Numbered from the stretch's first letter, positions 24,326 through 37,003 are shown. The stretch is 64,000 bases of DNA from Microthyrium microscopicum (GCA_010405405.1 MU004231.1:2970401-3034400); one strand, 5' to 3'. Made by a program: numbers and translations. Notes: a model not told the origin generated them from the letters alone.

Positions 24326-24927
24326 TATGAAGGAAGGAGGAGAGTTCGGAAGTGGCGGACGGAGAAGTATGGTGGATTGCTAAGGATTACTGAACGTGTT
24401 GTTGAATCGATTTCCGAGCCTTGAACTTTTTTTCTGCACAGTAGTTGAAAAACAGCGGGACCAATCACAAACTCCTAGATTTTAGGCGGGGCAGGAACGA
24501 CCTGAACAGAAGGGAAAGAGCAGGGGGCGTCGAGGTCGGAGTTAGTCCCGAGACTCTCGACAATATTTAAGAGTGACCAAGCTTTCCACGCCTTTTGTTG
24601 ATTGGCTCATGGGTCACTCCTGCCTGCACCTGGTTTGCAGCAGCAGCACATGTCGTCTGCTTTGAGCGAAGCATCATCCGATCTGGACGTGGGACACTCT
24701 GCATCATTTTATCCCTCACTAATTCGTTCCTTCTCATCTTTCAAAGCCTTTGCTTCTTTGGGACCCTCTCGACGCAAGCCTCACCTCCCCTCTTGAAGAT
24801 AGCACATCATGCCATCCTTGAACCCCGTGCTTCTATCGCGTTGACCTTATCTATCGCGTCCCATTTGCCAACTCACCGGCCTTATTGCTGGAGCGCATGC
24901 TCTAGCACCCTTCTCCTGATATAAACC
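24326..24927. promoter_or_regulatory. Divergent promoter region, DRS1 and VNX1
   Basis: About 600 bp between the two start codons. The VNX1 side has a pyrimidine-rich leader. No gene or long dyad seen. Confidence 0.4.
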
Positions 24928-27900
24928 ATGGCGGACGACAGTCGCAATACTCGTTCAACGCCATCTTCGCGACGAAACTCTGATAGTTCTATGGTGCAGG
25001 CTACCGCAGGTGGACAAACATCACAATCTCCCAGTTTGGGCAGCAGTTCGGTATTGCCCGAGCCATCTCGACGGCGACCTGCTCCTCTGACCACTCAAAC
25101 GGAAGACTACGGTATGTCTATAACCGGGACACACTTGTTTTCATTACTTGATAGAAAGCATGATGTGACAACAACCAATGTGTTGGCTGCCGTCCGCTAA
25201 CTGATACTAGGTACCATACCGCGACAAGGACTTCAAACTACCTTGCCAAAGAAACCACCAGCCCCTCGACGAGTATCATCTCAATACCCACACAAAGGCC
25301 AAGAATTCTCTGTTGACGACGCTGAGGATGAAATTGACCCAGCGACCTTGGCGAGAGCAAAAAAGCTTGAACGACAAGCAAAAACAGCTACTGGCTCTAT
25401 CAGAAGCCAATCTACCCTACGGCGGCGACCAACAGCGCAAGTTCCATCCTTAGCCAGAGTTACCTCCGCCGAGGAGGAGCAAGAGGAGCTGGAACCAGAA
25501 TTAGAACAACGACCCATGTCTACAGTGCCCACGGTCAAAGATGATGATAGTGATCAGGAAGAGCTTATTGAACAAGTAGAAGAGCCCCTCGAAAATGAAG
25601 CTAGTGAAGAAGATGACGAAGATGAGGAAGATGATGGGGATCTGAGTGACGCCGAAAGCTTTACCCTGAAAGATCGCCAGGAAGCCATCAACGAAACGCA
25701 TCCATTTGGCATTCGCATCTGGAAACCAGCGTTATATAAAAAGAATCGGTCGGTCCAAAAGACAGCTGAAGACGAGATACACTCTAGCCCTGGCCTCAAC
25801 GTCAGTAGATGGTTGATACTATTCAACTATCTCTGGACTATTTGTTTCGGCTGGTGGCTTTGCTTAGTATGTTTTGCATGCGCCATTATATGCTACGTGA
25901 CAGGCGCCATCTCTAAAGACGCCATTGCGTACGGGCATCTACTGCTTGGGCTCTCTGGCTACCTCTTCTATCCGTTTGGAAAGTTTGTAAAGTTATTTCA
26001 AGAAGCTGCTTATGCGGAAGAAGACGAGGGTGATGGTCGGAGTATCAGCGAGTTCGAACAATGGCAAAGTGGAGACATTGAGGAAGGTCGATTAATCTTT
26101 GGGCCACCCACCATGAATCGATCTCTCATCGGACGACGACGGACAAGTGTAGAATCGACAGATGAGACTACCAGCCTTTTAGGGCGACATCGCCGTGGAG
26201 AAAGCCATACTCCAACAGGTCAATCAAAAACTCGCTTCTTCGGTAGAGGCAAGTGGAATATCGGCAGAGTGGTCTTCTTCATACTCTTTCATGTCATCAT
26301 GTCGCCTTGCATCCTGATAGCATGCGGTCTTTCTTGGTTCGGCGTTTTCAGCATTCCAATGGGTAAATTAACCTGGCTTATATGGGACCACGTTCGAAGA
26401 CATCCATTGGCTCTATCTTTCCATTCCCAAAACGGAGACGTGCGACAACCTAACGAGGCTCCTTCAGTTGTGCTAGTATGCACCTACCGGGCCGTGGGCT
26501 TGAAGTACTGGAAATATACTATCGATGGCACCAACATCTTCCTATTCAATCTACTTGGAATAGTTGGCTTTACCATTTTCGACTACTATGTCCTTGCAAA
26601 AGTACTACACGGCTCCTTCATCGCTTCACAAGGCCTAATCTTCATCTTGGGACTTTTATCAGTCATACCTCTGGCTTACTTCATCGGCCAAGCAGTCGCG
26701 TCAATCTCTGCCCAGTCTTCCATGGGAGTAGGAGCAACTGTCAATGCCTTCTTTTCCACTATTGTTGAAGTCTTCTTGTATTGTGTCGCTTTGAAGGAAG
26801 GGAAGGCTCAGTTGGTTGAGGGCAGTATTATTGGCAGCATTTTTGCCGGTATCCTCTTTCTCCCGGGCATTTCAATGTGCTTTGGCGCCTTGAAGCGAAA
26901 GACTCAGCGCTTCAATGTGAAATCAGCAGGTGTCACATCAACTATGATGTTGTTTGCCATGATTGGAGCCTTTGGTCCAACTCTTTTCTACCAAATATAT
27001 GGCAGTGTAAGTACCAGATAATCCACATTTCTATACACATATACTAATGTTCACAGCATGAGCTTAGATGCCACGATTGCAAGAACCCGTTGCCTGATGG
27101 TCGCGACTGTCGCCGCTGTTTCTTTTCCCAGACGCCCGCCGTACACGACGCTTTTTGGAAGGACGCCGTATTGCCATATACTTGGTTCGCTGCAACTGCG
27201 TTGTTCTTGTCATATGTCATCGGATTGCTCTTCACTCTTCGAACACATGCCGCCATCATCTGGACAACTGAGCTAGATGAAAAAAGAGTAGCAGAGCAAA
27301 GCCAAATGACCAGTCTCGTTCTGAACGCAAGCCCAGAAGCTTTGACTAGAACTCAGACTGGTACAATTGTAGCTCCCAACCGCGCTGATATTCGGGATAC
27401 GCAACTTTATCAACGAATTCTAGGTCAGTCCCTGAGACAGAATGGAGTTGTGGCCCCTGAAGGGAGTAGGAGCCCCAGTCAACCGATGAAATCGCCACAT
27501 ATTGTGCCACCAAAGGCTCGAGACGGCGATGTGCCAGGATTGCACTTGGAGCGTTTATCAGATTCCGAGAACCGACTTTTAACCCAGCAGATGGCAGAAA
27601 TGGCAGCAACTGCTGCAGCGGTCGCTTCTAGAGATGCGTCAACCAGACTAACAAGAAAGCCTTCACACCACCCATCAAATCACACCACCCATCCTACCCA
27701 AGCGATCGAACGACCTGCAACTACACGTCATACTACTGCAGCAGCCGAGATCGATGCTGCTCTACATCCGGACGCACATGGCGTTCAAGCCGGCGGGCAC
27801 GATGCTCCCAATTGGAGTAAGAAAAAGAGTGCCATCATCCTCATTACTGCGACTATTGCATATGCGATCCTTGCCGAAATATTGGTCACCACAGTGGATG

Positions 27901-28513
27901 TAGTACTCAACAACGTTGCAATTGATGAGAAGTTCCTTGGTGTCACTCTGTTTGCTCTTGTTCCCAATACCACTGAGTTTTTGGTAAGTACCTTATCGAG
28001 CCATTTTGCCTCAGTAACGCTAATACTCGTCAGAATGCCATTTCCTTCGCAATGAATGGTAACATTGCCTTATCCATGGAAATTGGTTCAGCCTACGTTC
28101 TGCAAGTTTGTCTCCTCCAAGTTCCAGCTCTTGTATTCTTCAGCGCCACCTATAGTCGTTACATCAGTATCGAGGACACCCTCGATTATACCTTCAGTAA
28201 GTAACCCAAGCACATGACGCTGCCTGTTGACTAATAACCCGTTTTAGCGCTCATCTTCCCTCAATGGGACATGGTCACCGTGATTCTCTGCATCTTCCTC
28301 CTCAGCTACATGTATGGCGAGGGGAAGAGCAACTATTTCAAAGGCAGCATACTCATTCTGGCGTATGCGGTGGTTATAGTTGGATTTTGGTTTGCGGGCT
28401 TTGATGCCCATGGAATCGCTAGGGGCGTTCGCAGCATTGACACGTTGGCAGTCGGCGATATGTCTACTTTAAGGGGCATGGTGAGCAGTGGAAAGGAGTT
28501 TGATTTGCATTGA
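24928..28513 (+). CDS. VNX1: Vacuolar monovalent cation/H+ antiporter, CAX family
   Basis: Five exons, 24928-25111, 25211-27006, 27057-27983, 28034-28196 and 28248-28513, give 1111 residues, longer than yeast Vnx1 mainly in the N-terminal and central loops. A disordered, acidic N-terminus of about 260 residues precedes the membrane domain. The two exchanger repeats are visible: Gly-Val-Gly-Ala-Thr-Val-Asn-Ala-Phe-Phe in the first half and Pro-Asn-Thr-Thr-Glu-Phe-Leu-Asn-Ala-Ile-Ser in the second. A cysteine-rich stretch at the start of exon 3 (Cys-His-Asp-Cys, then Cys-Arg-Arg-Cys) sits in the loop, like a small zinc ribbon. Vnx1 exchanges Na+ and K+ for protons at the vacuole. It belongs to the CAX superfamily but is not primarily a calcium exchanger. 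Assignment is strong; ion preference is inferred. Confidence 0.92.
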
Positions 28514-28730
28514 TGTTAGCGTTCGGGTTATTGTGCGTCTCAGGTATTAGGCGGGCACATTTTAATTGTATAATAGATTGACCAGATTCGTGGTTGCGAT
28601 CAATTCAAAGCGAGCGAGCGTATGCATTTGATATGGCGCACCAAACTTTTTTCTCCTCTTTTTGAACTCTTCCATCAAATCCTCCTAAAATTCCAGTCTC
28701 CCACTTCTCCATCAATCCCCTAACTAACTC

Positions 28731-29186
28731 TCACGCCATCTTTCCCCAAAACATCCACGCCGCCCTTGCCGTCATCACCGCCAAAACCACACTACTCGAC
28801 ACAAAAATCTTAAACCTCGTCATAACATGATTCCTCGTCCCCTGTTCCAAACTATGCCACACCCTCAATCCCACATATCCCCAAGCCAGTCCCAAATCCA
28901 ACTTGCTCTTCGTTCCCAGCATGACCAGTGCAAGATTTATTGCGTAGAACTGTGTCGGCTGCTCATGCATATGATTGTAATTATCAGCCACCCAGCGGAC
29001 CTGCGGAGGCATAATATTATCGAATTCAGCGCGGGTCATGGAGTTGTGGTATTTCTTCATTTCTGGCTTGGAGAGTTGGGTGAGGCGGGCTTTATACATC
29101 CATATTTCGACTATGAATGTCCAGGCGTTGAGGGTCAGGAGGGGTGCTAGGAGGGCGAGGTTGGGTTGGTGGGATATGCTTGACAT
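28731..29186 (-). CDS. MAPEG-family membrane protein
   Basis: Single exon, 151 residues from the ATG at 29186. An upstream in-frame ATG at 29306 would add 40 residues, but that stretch is low-complexity, contains a decamer repeat and reads like leader. Four membrane segments are predicted. The MAPEG signature is clear: Ala-Asp-Asn-Tyr-Asn-His-Met-His-Glu-Gln-Pro-Thr-Gln-Phe-Tyr. MAPEG proteins include microsomal glutathione transferases and eicosanoid enzymes. Fungal members like this are mostly uncharacterised. It converges on VNX1 with about 220 bp between stops. Confidence 0.88.
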   Translation of the reverse strand: MSSISHQPNLALLAPLLTLNAWTFIVEIWMYKARLTQLSKPEMKKYHNSMTRAEFDNIMPPQVRWVADNYNHMHEQPTQFYAINLALVMLGTKSKLDLGLAWGYVGLRVWHSLEQGTRNHVMTRFKIFVSSSVVLAVMTARAAWMFWGKMA

Positions 29187-30117
29187 TGTGGGTGGTTTGA
29201 TGGGCGAGGTTGGATGAATGGTGGTTGTTGGAGGTTGTGAGAGGTTGTTGGGAGGAAGAACTGGGTGTTGAGAGGAGCAACAATGAAGCAGAGCAAAGCA
29301 GAGCAAAGCAGAGCAAGCAGTGCCTCCGCTTTTAGTTCATTGACGAGTCAAGTGGAGTTTGAAAGTTAAAAAGTTAGGGGCATAACAGGGCATAAGGCTG
29401 AGAGGGGACCAATCATGTCGTGGTTCGTTAAGAGTTTCCTTCCGAAAGGCGTATCGTGAAGTGTTTCCCTCCGAGATATTGGTTGAGTATATATTGTCCT
29501 TTTTCTCGCACAATTTGATATCAAAATGCAAAGCTGTGGAGAGGTTGCATAGCGAAATATATTTCAATTCAGAACATAGGTATCTCAAACCAGATGCAAA
29601 TGGAAGGTGACATATCTGACCGTCATATGTAGCTCAGCATACATCATGAATATAGCCAATACAGACAGATCAGAACCAATACTCAATCTGAGAGGATAAG
29701 AACGCAAATATGTAGATATGTTGAGAGTTCCGGACTTGCTTGAAGTACCACGCCTCCATAACCACTGAGCAGCTTTTGATGGCAGCACTAGCTGCCTTTC
29801 TGACTGGACTTCCACACGATAGATTGCGGTTGGTTTCTTCCTTATAAAGTGAGGTTACCTTATTCCGAGCTATTGTACATGATAGTAGAACATGTATAGC
29901 CTTTGGACCGTTCTCTTGAGGCAGAATTGTAAGATTGACGCAAGCCATGATACGTTCCCCTGCGCTTGGAAACCTGATCGAGGTCATGCAACGAATGTAT
30001 GATTTACTTAACATAGACACAAAGCTTTAGAGCCGGAATATTCTCTATTTCAATGCTAGAGTATTCAATTGCCGGTGACCTGAATTATGTTTGACAGCTC
30101 TCCGACTCCACGCTGAG
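29187..30117. other. Gene-free region with short decamer repeat
   Basis: About 930 bp upstream of the MAPEG gene. Nearly three copies of a 10-bp unit (gcagagcaaa) lie at 29288-29316. The rest shows only short frames with no domain. Confidence 0.4.
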
Positions 30118-30685
30118 TTACGCGAAATCAAGTGTTGCCTTCTCCAGCAAGCTCTGAAAATTGCTTTGCTCTATGAGGATATATTTTCTACCATATGCTC
30201 GCTGTGGGATCTCCGACATGGCAGTATTTGCTAATGTTTCAATTTTTGATCTTTGTTGTTGATACAGCCAGCGCAAGTCATACAACCGCGCTGGCAAGCC
30301 GGCAACCATAACTTCACAGAGATAACTCGTCATTATTGCAGTTCGCTGTGGCAGGTAGTGGTAGATAAACCAGTCTGACAGTTAGTAAAAATAGCTGAAG
30401 GCTAAAGTTCACTAATTCTTAGCCGTCATGTATGAAAGCAGAAATGGACTTGAGTTGCTCAGGCGCAACCGGCTGATACTAACCACTTGCAAGTCTTCAG
30501 CCGTGAAAGGCTCAAAGGTTGCAGGATCATCGACTGGGATAAGAAAATCCAGCAAGATATCTGGGGGTTCTACCTGGGCACTGGACAGATTCACCTGTAA
30601 CTAATTACGGTCCAGCATGCCGAGGGCGGAATGATAATTAAACCCGTGGAGTAGGAATAATTGTTGTATGCTTGCAGCGCTTCAT
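30118..30685 (-). CDS. Possible three-exon gene, unrecognised
   Basis: A model of three exons, 30685-30644, 30594-30480 and 30374-30118, gives 137 residues with all phases consistent. The last acceptor is preceded by a strong branch site (tactaac). Exons 2 and 3 read like real protein: a Pro/Asp/Leu-rich part (Asp-Phe-Leu-Ile-Pro-Val-Asp-Asp-Pro) then a helical part with many Leu, Arg and Gln. I recognise no family. The first exon and its donor (gtttaa) are weak, so the gene may begin elsewhere or be a remnant of a longer one. It lies in a gene-poor stretch. Confidence 0.35.
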
Positions 30686-32755
30686 GGATTCTTTGGGATC
30701 CTGATTGAGCCTACAGGACTGCCCTACTTCATTTTACTTTTATGATATTGAACACATGCAAGACTGTTGCTTTTCCTTCGAGCTTGCCTTGGTTAGGCTG
30801 CTACGAGTTGCGACCGATACTGGGACTAGGCTGAGGCGATGCTGTGATAGACACTATTGATAGAGGGGCAATACACTTCATTGAAGTGATTGCGCACTAG
30901 TCTGTCGAGGTTCTAGATTTCATCGCCTCCAAAGGTCTTGTCACCTTGTTGTAACGTGCATACGGTACGCTAGAACTTAGTTAGCACGTGGGGTATTAGC
31001 TTGTTGTCGGAAGGATGGAAACCTGTCATTATTGGGATCAGGAATCCAAGATAAAAAGATCATCATTCAAGAACTGTGTATCATGAGGCGGAAAACGTGA
31101 CATAGATATTTGGCTCTTGTGACGTTAATCAAGGCATTCCTGGTCAGAAACGGAACCCTATCAACAGATCCAGATGCAACTTTATGGAATGAAGGGCGGG
31201 ATCAACAAGCACAAACCAAAATGTTTAAAAATATGAACTAGTGGGGAAAAGGCGAGAAAGGGTTTCCTTTTCCTTTAATAGTTCTCAACCAATACACAGG
31301 CGGACAGGCCAAGTGTCGCACATTGGCAAATGTTACCTGTATAAATGGGTCAGGTGGTACGTAAGTAGTCGTGCTCCGCGCGTCACACCTACTATGATAT
31401 TCGTATGGTGTGTGGTGGCTATGGGTCGTTCATAATTTCATACTAGTAGGGTGCGGAGGTACGCGATGCCGTCGCTCTTCTTGGATAAAAGAACTTTTTC
31501 TAGGTTGATAACTTGATGGCATGGAGAGTTTTACGGGTGTGTATTGCCCTATCAGAGGGTCGCAAGGGCGGTTTTAGCCGCGTAACGGGTAATTCAATCA
31601 GAATGTTGTAGACAACTTGGCTCAACAATATGGTTCCACCGTCTTGGCTTTTCTTAGCACCCTGCATTATCGGATCATTGTGGTACTGTGTTGATCCAGC
31701 CCAGCGGTCGAGAGTCGAGGCTGATTTTGGGATTGTAGATAAGAAAGCCAATGGAAATTTAGATCGGCCTTTCGCAGTGCAGATGGATTAATGGATGAAT
31801 GAATGCATCAAGATTAGATGGGAGAAAAAGTAAACCTTCGGATCCCAAGCAGCGCTTGCTGCTCGCACTCTAGCCTGCTGCAGCTGTCAAACCCTGTAAA
31901 GGAAACAAGTGACGTCAGTTCAGGGTCCAATAAATGCCATTAGCGTGGAAAGACAGGGGCGCTACTGCAAGTTGAGGTTAGTTTATATTAGGTTCCATCC
32001 GTTTCACATCAGAATATCAACTTCAGCCAAACATAACTTATCCTCAGAAAGTAGTCATTTCGCCAAAATACTCTCACATATTGTTTTCAAAAATGCAAGG
32101 ACCCTCTGAAATTTTGAGAAGCTTCTTCGCTTGTTCTCTCACTTCAGCCGCGTAAAAGAGCAGGTGGTATTGCTTCTTGTTCACACGGCGGCGCGCCGCA
32201 TAAGAAAAAGACCTAGTCTCAGACAGCCTAGTGACAGTTGAAATCTAGGCCCCAGCGTCCAATTGTTACAGTGGCAGCCTCCACGCTTAGATGCTTGTTT
32301 GGTTTGTGTGCTTGTGCTTGTGCTTTTTTCCTTCCGGACACAGTTTGACATTGAGTTTTGAGAGGGGGCGCAGCAAACGCGCGCACCCAATTGATATTCG
32401 CCGTAAAGGGGAACAAGCCAAGCACCAAGCACCAAGCACCAAGCACCACCAACACGCCTGCCCAGCATGCCAGTAGCGGCCCAGTGCTGAGGTGCTCCTC
32501 CTGTACGGCTGTCGTCCGCGCTTGACCTGTTGCTGCGTACCAGATGGGCCGACTGCTCCTTCCTCGTGGTTGGCGTTGCTTTGGCCCAGTGCCCACCTAG
32601 AAAGGGCAGGGACCATTACCGCTTTGAGTGGGAGAATATAGGGTCACCTCCTTCTGCCTCTGTGAAGACTGCGCCAACTCTAGATTTCAATTCTCATCTG
32701 TCCTTACCATCCTTTTTCGCCGTCCGCTTTTGATTTTCTGTCCACACATTCCACC
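30686..32755. other. Gene-poor region before the desaturase
   Basis: About 2 kb without a supportable gene. A 7-bp tandem repeat (ccaagca, four exact copies) lies at 32418-32445. GC content rises from about 32150, and the last 150 bp is a pyrimidine-rich leader of the desaturase gene. No transposon ends seen. Confidence 0.45.
32418..32445. repeat. Heptamer tandem repeat (ccaagca, 4 copies)
   Basis: Four exact copies of a 7-bp unit. Simple repeat about 310 bp upstream of the desaturase ATG; no function implied. Confidence 0.8.
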
Positions 32756-34752
32756 ATGGACACAATCATGGACCGCGATCTCACCCTTTCCTCAAGCGAC
32801 ATCAAGGGTCTCATCGCCGAGGGCCAGACTATTGTCATCTACTCTGGTCTTGCCTTGAAGCTGGATTCCTGGCTCGATAAACATCCTGGAGGACGACTGG
32901 CTATCTTGCATATGGTTGGCAGAGATGCCACCAACGAGATCAATGTGTAAGATAATTCTTCTGAGAGAGCCCAAGAACATGTCGACGTCGCTTGTATTTC
33001 CCAAGCATAATTGCGTGTTCCATTTTTCAAAATACCATCCTCAGAATTAGCCCTCTTTGTCCCACCACTTTTAGCGCGAATCAAAATTCTGAGGTGAGTA
33101 GAGCAGTGTCAAAATATGAATCGTGTTGTCAGTCAGGGAAACCCATGCGCTAATCAGATCTTATGCAGGTACCATCACCTCAAGACTCAGCGGCTTATGA
33201 AAGCTTACCGCATCGGCAAAGTACAGCTACCCTGGACCAACCTCATTCCCCCTCTTCATAAACTCCAACGTACACTCGGAGACAATATCGACGAGGAAAC
33301 TGTTGCATCAGATCTTGGCTCGGATTCCGACTGGAGTGCATCAACTCTAGCTTCATCAGTCGACCTTGAAGCCGAAATTCTCAAGAGCACATGTGACAGA
33401 ATTAGTTCTGCCGAAGAGCTTGCTCCAGGTGTCTGCTCCCGGAAACCCTACACTGCTCAAGATGAAGACCTCTGCTCAGCTCTTGAGGCAAAGTTACCAG
33501 CCTTGACAAAGACAAAATCACTGACTAGAGACGAATACACTGCCAACTGCGAACAAGATGAGATTGATAGCGACGTCCTCGATTATCCATCTCTCGATCT
33601 CGAAACCCAGGAAGCCATCTCCAGAGAGTACAGCGCTCTGCATGAAAGAATCAAAAAGGAGGGATTTTACGTTTGTCGTTACTCGGAATATGGCAAAGAC
33701 TCAATCCGCTGGGCTATACTCTTTGCAGCCTTCATATATTTGCTCCAGGCAAAATGGTACTTGACATCAGCCATGTTCTTGGGCGCGTTCTGGCAGCAGA
33801 TCATGTTCACTGCACATGATGCTGGTCACCGAGGTATCACTGGGAATTTCGTCAAAGATACGTTGATTGGTGCCTTTGTCGCAGACTTTTGCTGTGGACT
33901 TTCAATCGGATGGTGGAAGAGCTCCCATAACGTCCACCATCTGGTCACCAATATGCCCGTAAGTGCCTTTATCCATTCTATAGCTTCAAGTCTAACCAAT
34001 TTCAGGAACATGACCCAGATCTTCAAAATGTCCCTCTATTCGCAACCTCCCCATCATACTTCAAATCAGTTCTAAGCACCTTTTACAATTTCACCTTCGT
34101 CTGGGATGCTGCCGCCGACTTCATGGTGCGATTCCAAAAATATACATACTATCCCGTCATGGCCCTCGCTCGCTTCAACCTCTACTTTCTCTCCTGGTGC
34201 CATCTACTGTCCCCTCGCTCCCAATCCCTTGGATCTGCCTGGTGGACCAAGCCAGTTGAAATCGCTTTCATGAGCTGCTACTGGGCCATTTTTGGCTACG
34301 GTCTCGTCTGGCGCACTCTACCCGACTGGCCAACCCGCGTCGCATTTGTCATGATCTCTCATTGCTTCACCATGCTTCTCCATGTCCAAATCACCCTCTC
34401 TCATTGGGGCATGCCCACTGCCGACCTCGGACCTGGCGAGTCTTTCCCCCAACGCCAACTCCGCACCACCATGGACGTTGACTGCCCAGCCTGGCTCGAC
34501 TGGCTACACGGTGGCCTCCAATTCCAAGTCATCCACCATCTATTCCCACGCGTGCCACGACACAACCTCCGCGCGCTCCAAGTACTAGTACGCGAGTTTT
34601 GCGACAAGACACACATCAAGTACAAGTGCTACGGTTTTGTGGAGGGCAACCACATCGTTCTCAGCCGACTTGAAGAAGTCACCAAAATGGCCGAGACATT
34701 GGTGCAATGCCAGTTGTACATGGCCAGAACTGGAGAGAGTGGTTTGCATTGA
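32756..34752 (+). CDS. Delta-8 sphingolipid desaturase with cytochrome b5 domain
   Basis: Three exons, 32756-32946, 33169-33958 and 34006-34752, give 575 residues. The N-terminal cytochrome b5 domain (residues about 8-85) has the haem motif His-Pro-Gly-Gly. The desaturase part has all three histidine boxes: His-Asp-Ala-Gly-His, His-Asn-Val-His-His, and Gln-Val-Ile-His-His with Gln in place of the first His. That Gln is the mark of front-end desaturases fused to b5. Together this fits fungal delta-8-(E)-sphingolipid desaturases, which introduce the second double bond into the long-chain base of glucosylceramides in the ER. Intron 1 is 222 nt, long for this window. A poorly conserved Ser/Glu-rich insert lies between the b5 domain and the first membrane segments. 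A delta-6-type fatty acid desaturase is a less likely alternative. Confidence 0.9.
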
Positions 34753-35089
34753 GCGAAACTTGCATCTTTTTTGTATCAGTAGTTGAATTTGTCTTTCAAT
34801 TTTCTTTGTAAGCGCGGCATAGATCCATAAAATGGGTTTGGCGTTAGGGTAGAACCTGGATTATTAGACCAAAGACCGGTGGAAATCAAGTCCCGGCATC
34901 AATATCAGACTATTAGTATTTTTGCTATTCCATATCGCTATGCTTGCTATATGATCTGCCTAGGAGCCTCTTTCACATTGCAGCAAATTGGTGTGCTCCG
35001 ACCAAAACAGATGTTCGTAATTCACATGCGTTGGGCTGTTCCCATCCACCCTAAGCGTTCCTGACCTCCATACCTTCTAGTCACAACCA
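34753..35089. other. Intergenic region, nothing recognised
   Basis: About 340 bp between two plus-strand genes, holding the 3' end of the desaturase and the promoter of the DUF218 gene. No gene seen. Confidence 0.4.
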
Positions 35090-35945
35090 ATGGCCTGTCC
35101 AGAACTCATAATCGTATGCTGCCATGCAATTTGGCTTGGAGAAGCAGGTTCTAGTGCCAGCGAGGAAAATTGGCTAATCAAACCCTTTCAAAGAGAAGAA
35201 ACACCCACCTTCGTCCAACACCTGCAAACCGGTCTGCAGCTCTTTGCATCCAAGCTATCCGCCGTTCTAGTAGTCTCTGGGTACGATATCCTACCCTTCA
35301 CCTCTCTTGTCCTCAACGAATAGCCATACAACTACTAAACCGTACCTCAGAGCACCCACCCATAAAGAAACACCACGCTCCGAAGCAGGCAGCTATCTCC
35401 TCCTCGCCCAAGCGCACAACTACTGGAACATACTAGGCGAACATCCCTCTCCAGTAGTACTCTCGCGCATTCTAGTGGAGGAGCGAGCACTAGATTCATT
35501 CTATAACGTGGTTTTCTCACTTACGTTGTTTTATACGAATGTGCGCGCTTGGCCGGAGCGGATTACGGTCGTGGCGAATGAGTTCAAGAGGGCTAGGTTT
35601 ACGCAGCTTCATGGTCCGGCTTTGAGGTGGCCGCGGGACAGGTTTATGTATGTGGGTATTGATCCAAACTTTATGAGGCCGGATGATATAATGTTTGATG
35701 AGGAGAGGGCGGAGTCTGTGAGGGCTGGCGAGAGGAGGAATGGTTTTGAGGCTTGGTTGAATGATCCGAGGGGCGTGTTGGAGTTCTTGGAAGGGAAGAG
35801 GAGGGAGAGGAATTGTTGGGGGGTTGATCAGGGGCTTTTTGCTGGCGATGGAGATGGGGTGGTTAGGAAGGAGAGTGGGATCTGTTGGGAAATGGTTGAT
35901 GGGAGGGAAGTTTTGGGGGATGGACGACAGCCTTGGGAGATATAG
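35090..35945 (+). CDS. DUF218 domain protein
   Basis: Two exons, 35090-35280 and 35324-35945, give 270 residues. The family signature is rebuilt by splicing: Val-Val-Ser-Gly-Gly straddles the junction and is followed by Pro-Arg-Ser-Glu-Ala-Gly-Ser-Tyr. Later Ile-Thr-Val-Val-Ala-Asn-Glu-Phe-Lys is also typical. DUF218 (YdcF/SanA-like) folds are Rossmann-like. Cellular roles in fungi are mostly unknown. The intron is only 43 nt, very short but with proper GT and TAG ends. Without it the frame breaks. The last 200 bases are purine-rich compared with exon 1. Confidence 0.85.
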
Positions 35946-36610
35946 ACGCGGTATATAGGTTGGAAAAGTCACATCTGATCTGATCAATTGGATGCTTGTG
36001 TGTCGAAATTTATGGTAGAAACCTTAGCGAGGACTCTGATATTCGCCATGTCTGGTAGTGACACTTGAAAGACTGTCATGTAAAAGTGTATTTTACTGCT
36101 CTCAATATCATAACCACTAATCATTGTCAAGGTTTCCTGTCAGCTAGTGCGTGTATCCAGGTTTACGTAGAGCATATATATAATTTCTGAATCAATCGAT
36201 GTCAGGTTCTTATATTCTGTGTGGTATTTATAGGTTTCTGTATAGCGTTGTATCTGCTTCTAGTTGAATTTGGTAGGCAGTAGGCAAACTATTGAAGACT
36301 TGTACCGTAAGCATGATAGATGAAGTCATACCAAAGCAAACTTTTGCAACCCAAAATTCTAGTCAAAACACTTTCCGTTCTTGAAAACCGTCGGTCGTAG
36401 AAATAAAGTTCAGAGACAAACGTCAAATCCGCGTAATGAGAGCTCATCAGCCCAACACCTCTATCAACGTAACTTGATCCATCAACTCTTCAAAATATCT
36501 TTGATGATCTACAACTAGTCGGCTCGAACAGCTTAGTCAAACAACAATCGCAGTTTGTCTCCAAAATTCCATCGTCACTTGCTCACCTCTGACACAAACC
36601 ACAGCCAACA
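35946..36610. other. AT-rich intergenic region
   Basis: About 660 bp, AT-rich from 36050 to 36350. It includes the promoter of the small secreted protein gene. No gene or repeat recognised. Confidence 0.4.
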
Positions 36611-37003
36611 ATGCATGCTTCATTGTTCACCTACCTTCTGCTTCCATACATCATCGGCGCCAAACGGACTGGAAAGCGCGTCCTTCCAGCAAATGCTGTA
36701 CCTTACACTGGACTGGTGCAAGGAGTCTACGACAGCATGGTCTGTATCAACAATACCGATATAACAATCGACGACACAGTTACCAAGCTCTGCTGCCGAG
36801 TGGAGCACCAGTTCCAAAAAGAACTTGAAGTCTACTATGATGAGGGATCCAGACGCTGCCAATCAACGGGCTGGGGTGCTAGAGTCAACAAAGAAACCAT
36901 GCATGCGTGTTGCGAGCATTTGGGCCGTTGGTCAATATCTTGGCCAGAGAGTGACCAGAATGGATCCGAACAGGGTAGTGGATATTCTTGGAGGTCGCGT
37001 TGA
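36611..37003 (+). CDS. Small secreted cysteine protein, possibly frameshifted at the 3' end
   Basis: Single open frame of 130 residues. Hydrophobic residues 4-16 look like a signal peptide core. The mature part has six cysteines in the pattern C, CC, C, CC (about residues 45, 61, 62, 83, 100 and 101) and one N-glycosylation sequon (Asn47). I recognise no family. The last 25 codons are polar and unstructured. From about 36930 the +1 frame instead reads as a sensible helix-rich end up to a stop at 37020-37022. A one-base shift near 36925-36935 is therefore possible, making this either a recent pseudogene or a strain variant. Confidence 0.5.
   Translation: MHASLFTYLLLPYIIGAKRTGKRVLPANAVPYTGLVQGVYDSMVCINNTDITIDDTVTKLCCRVEHQFQKELEVYYDEGSRRCQSTGWGARVNKETMHACCEHLGRWSISWPESDQNGSEQGSGYSWRSR

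Noticed and set aside
29187-29306. N-terminal extension of the MAPEG protein from an upstream ATG
   Set aside because: The extra 40 residues are low-complexity, overlap a decamer repeat and do not look like a targeting signal. The internal ATG gives the usual family length.
32181-32616. Overlapping minus-strand frames upstream of the desaturase
   Set aside because: They arise from a GC-rich, repeat-containing promoter region and translate to low-complexity Trp/Gly/Leu text.
32947-33168. Possible 19-nt microexon inside the first desaturase intron
   Set aside because: Joining 32946 directly to 33169 keeps the frame and aligns residue for residue with the end of known b5 domains. A microexon would add residues and shift phase.
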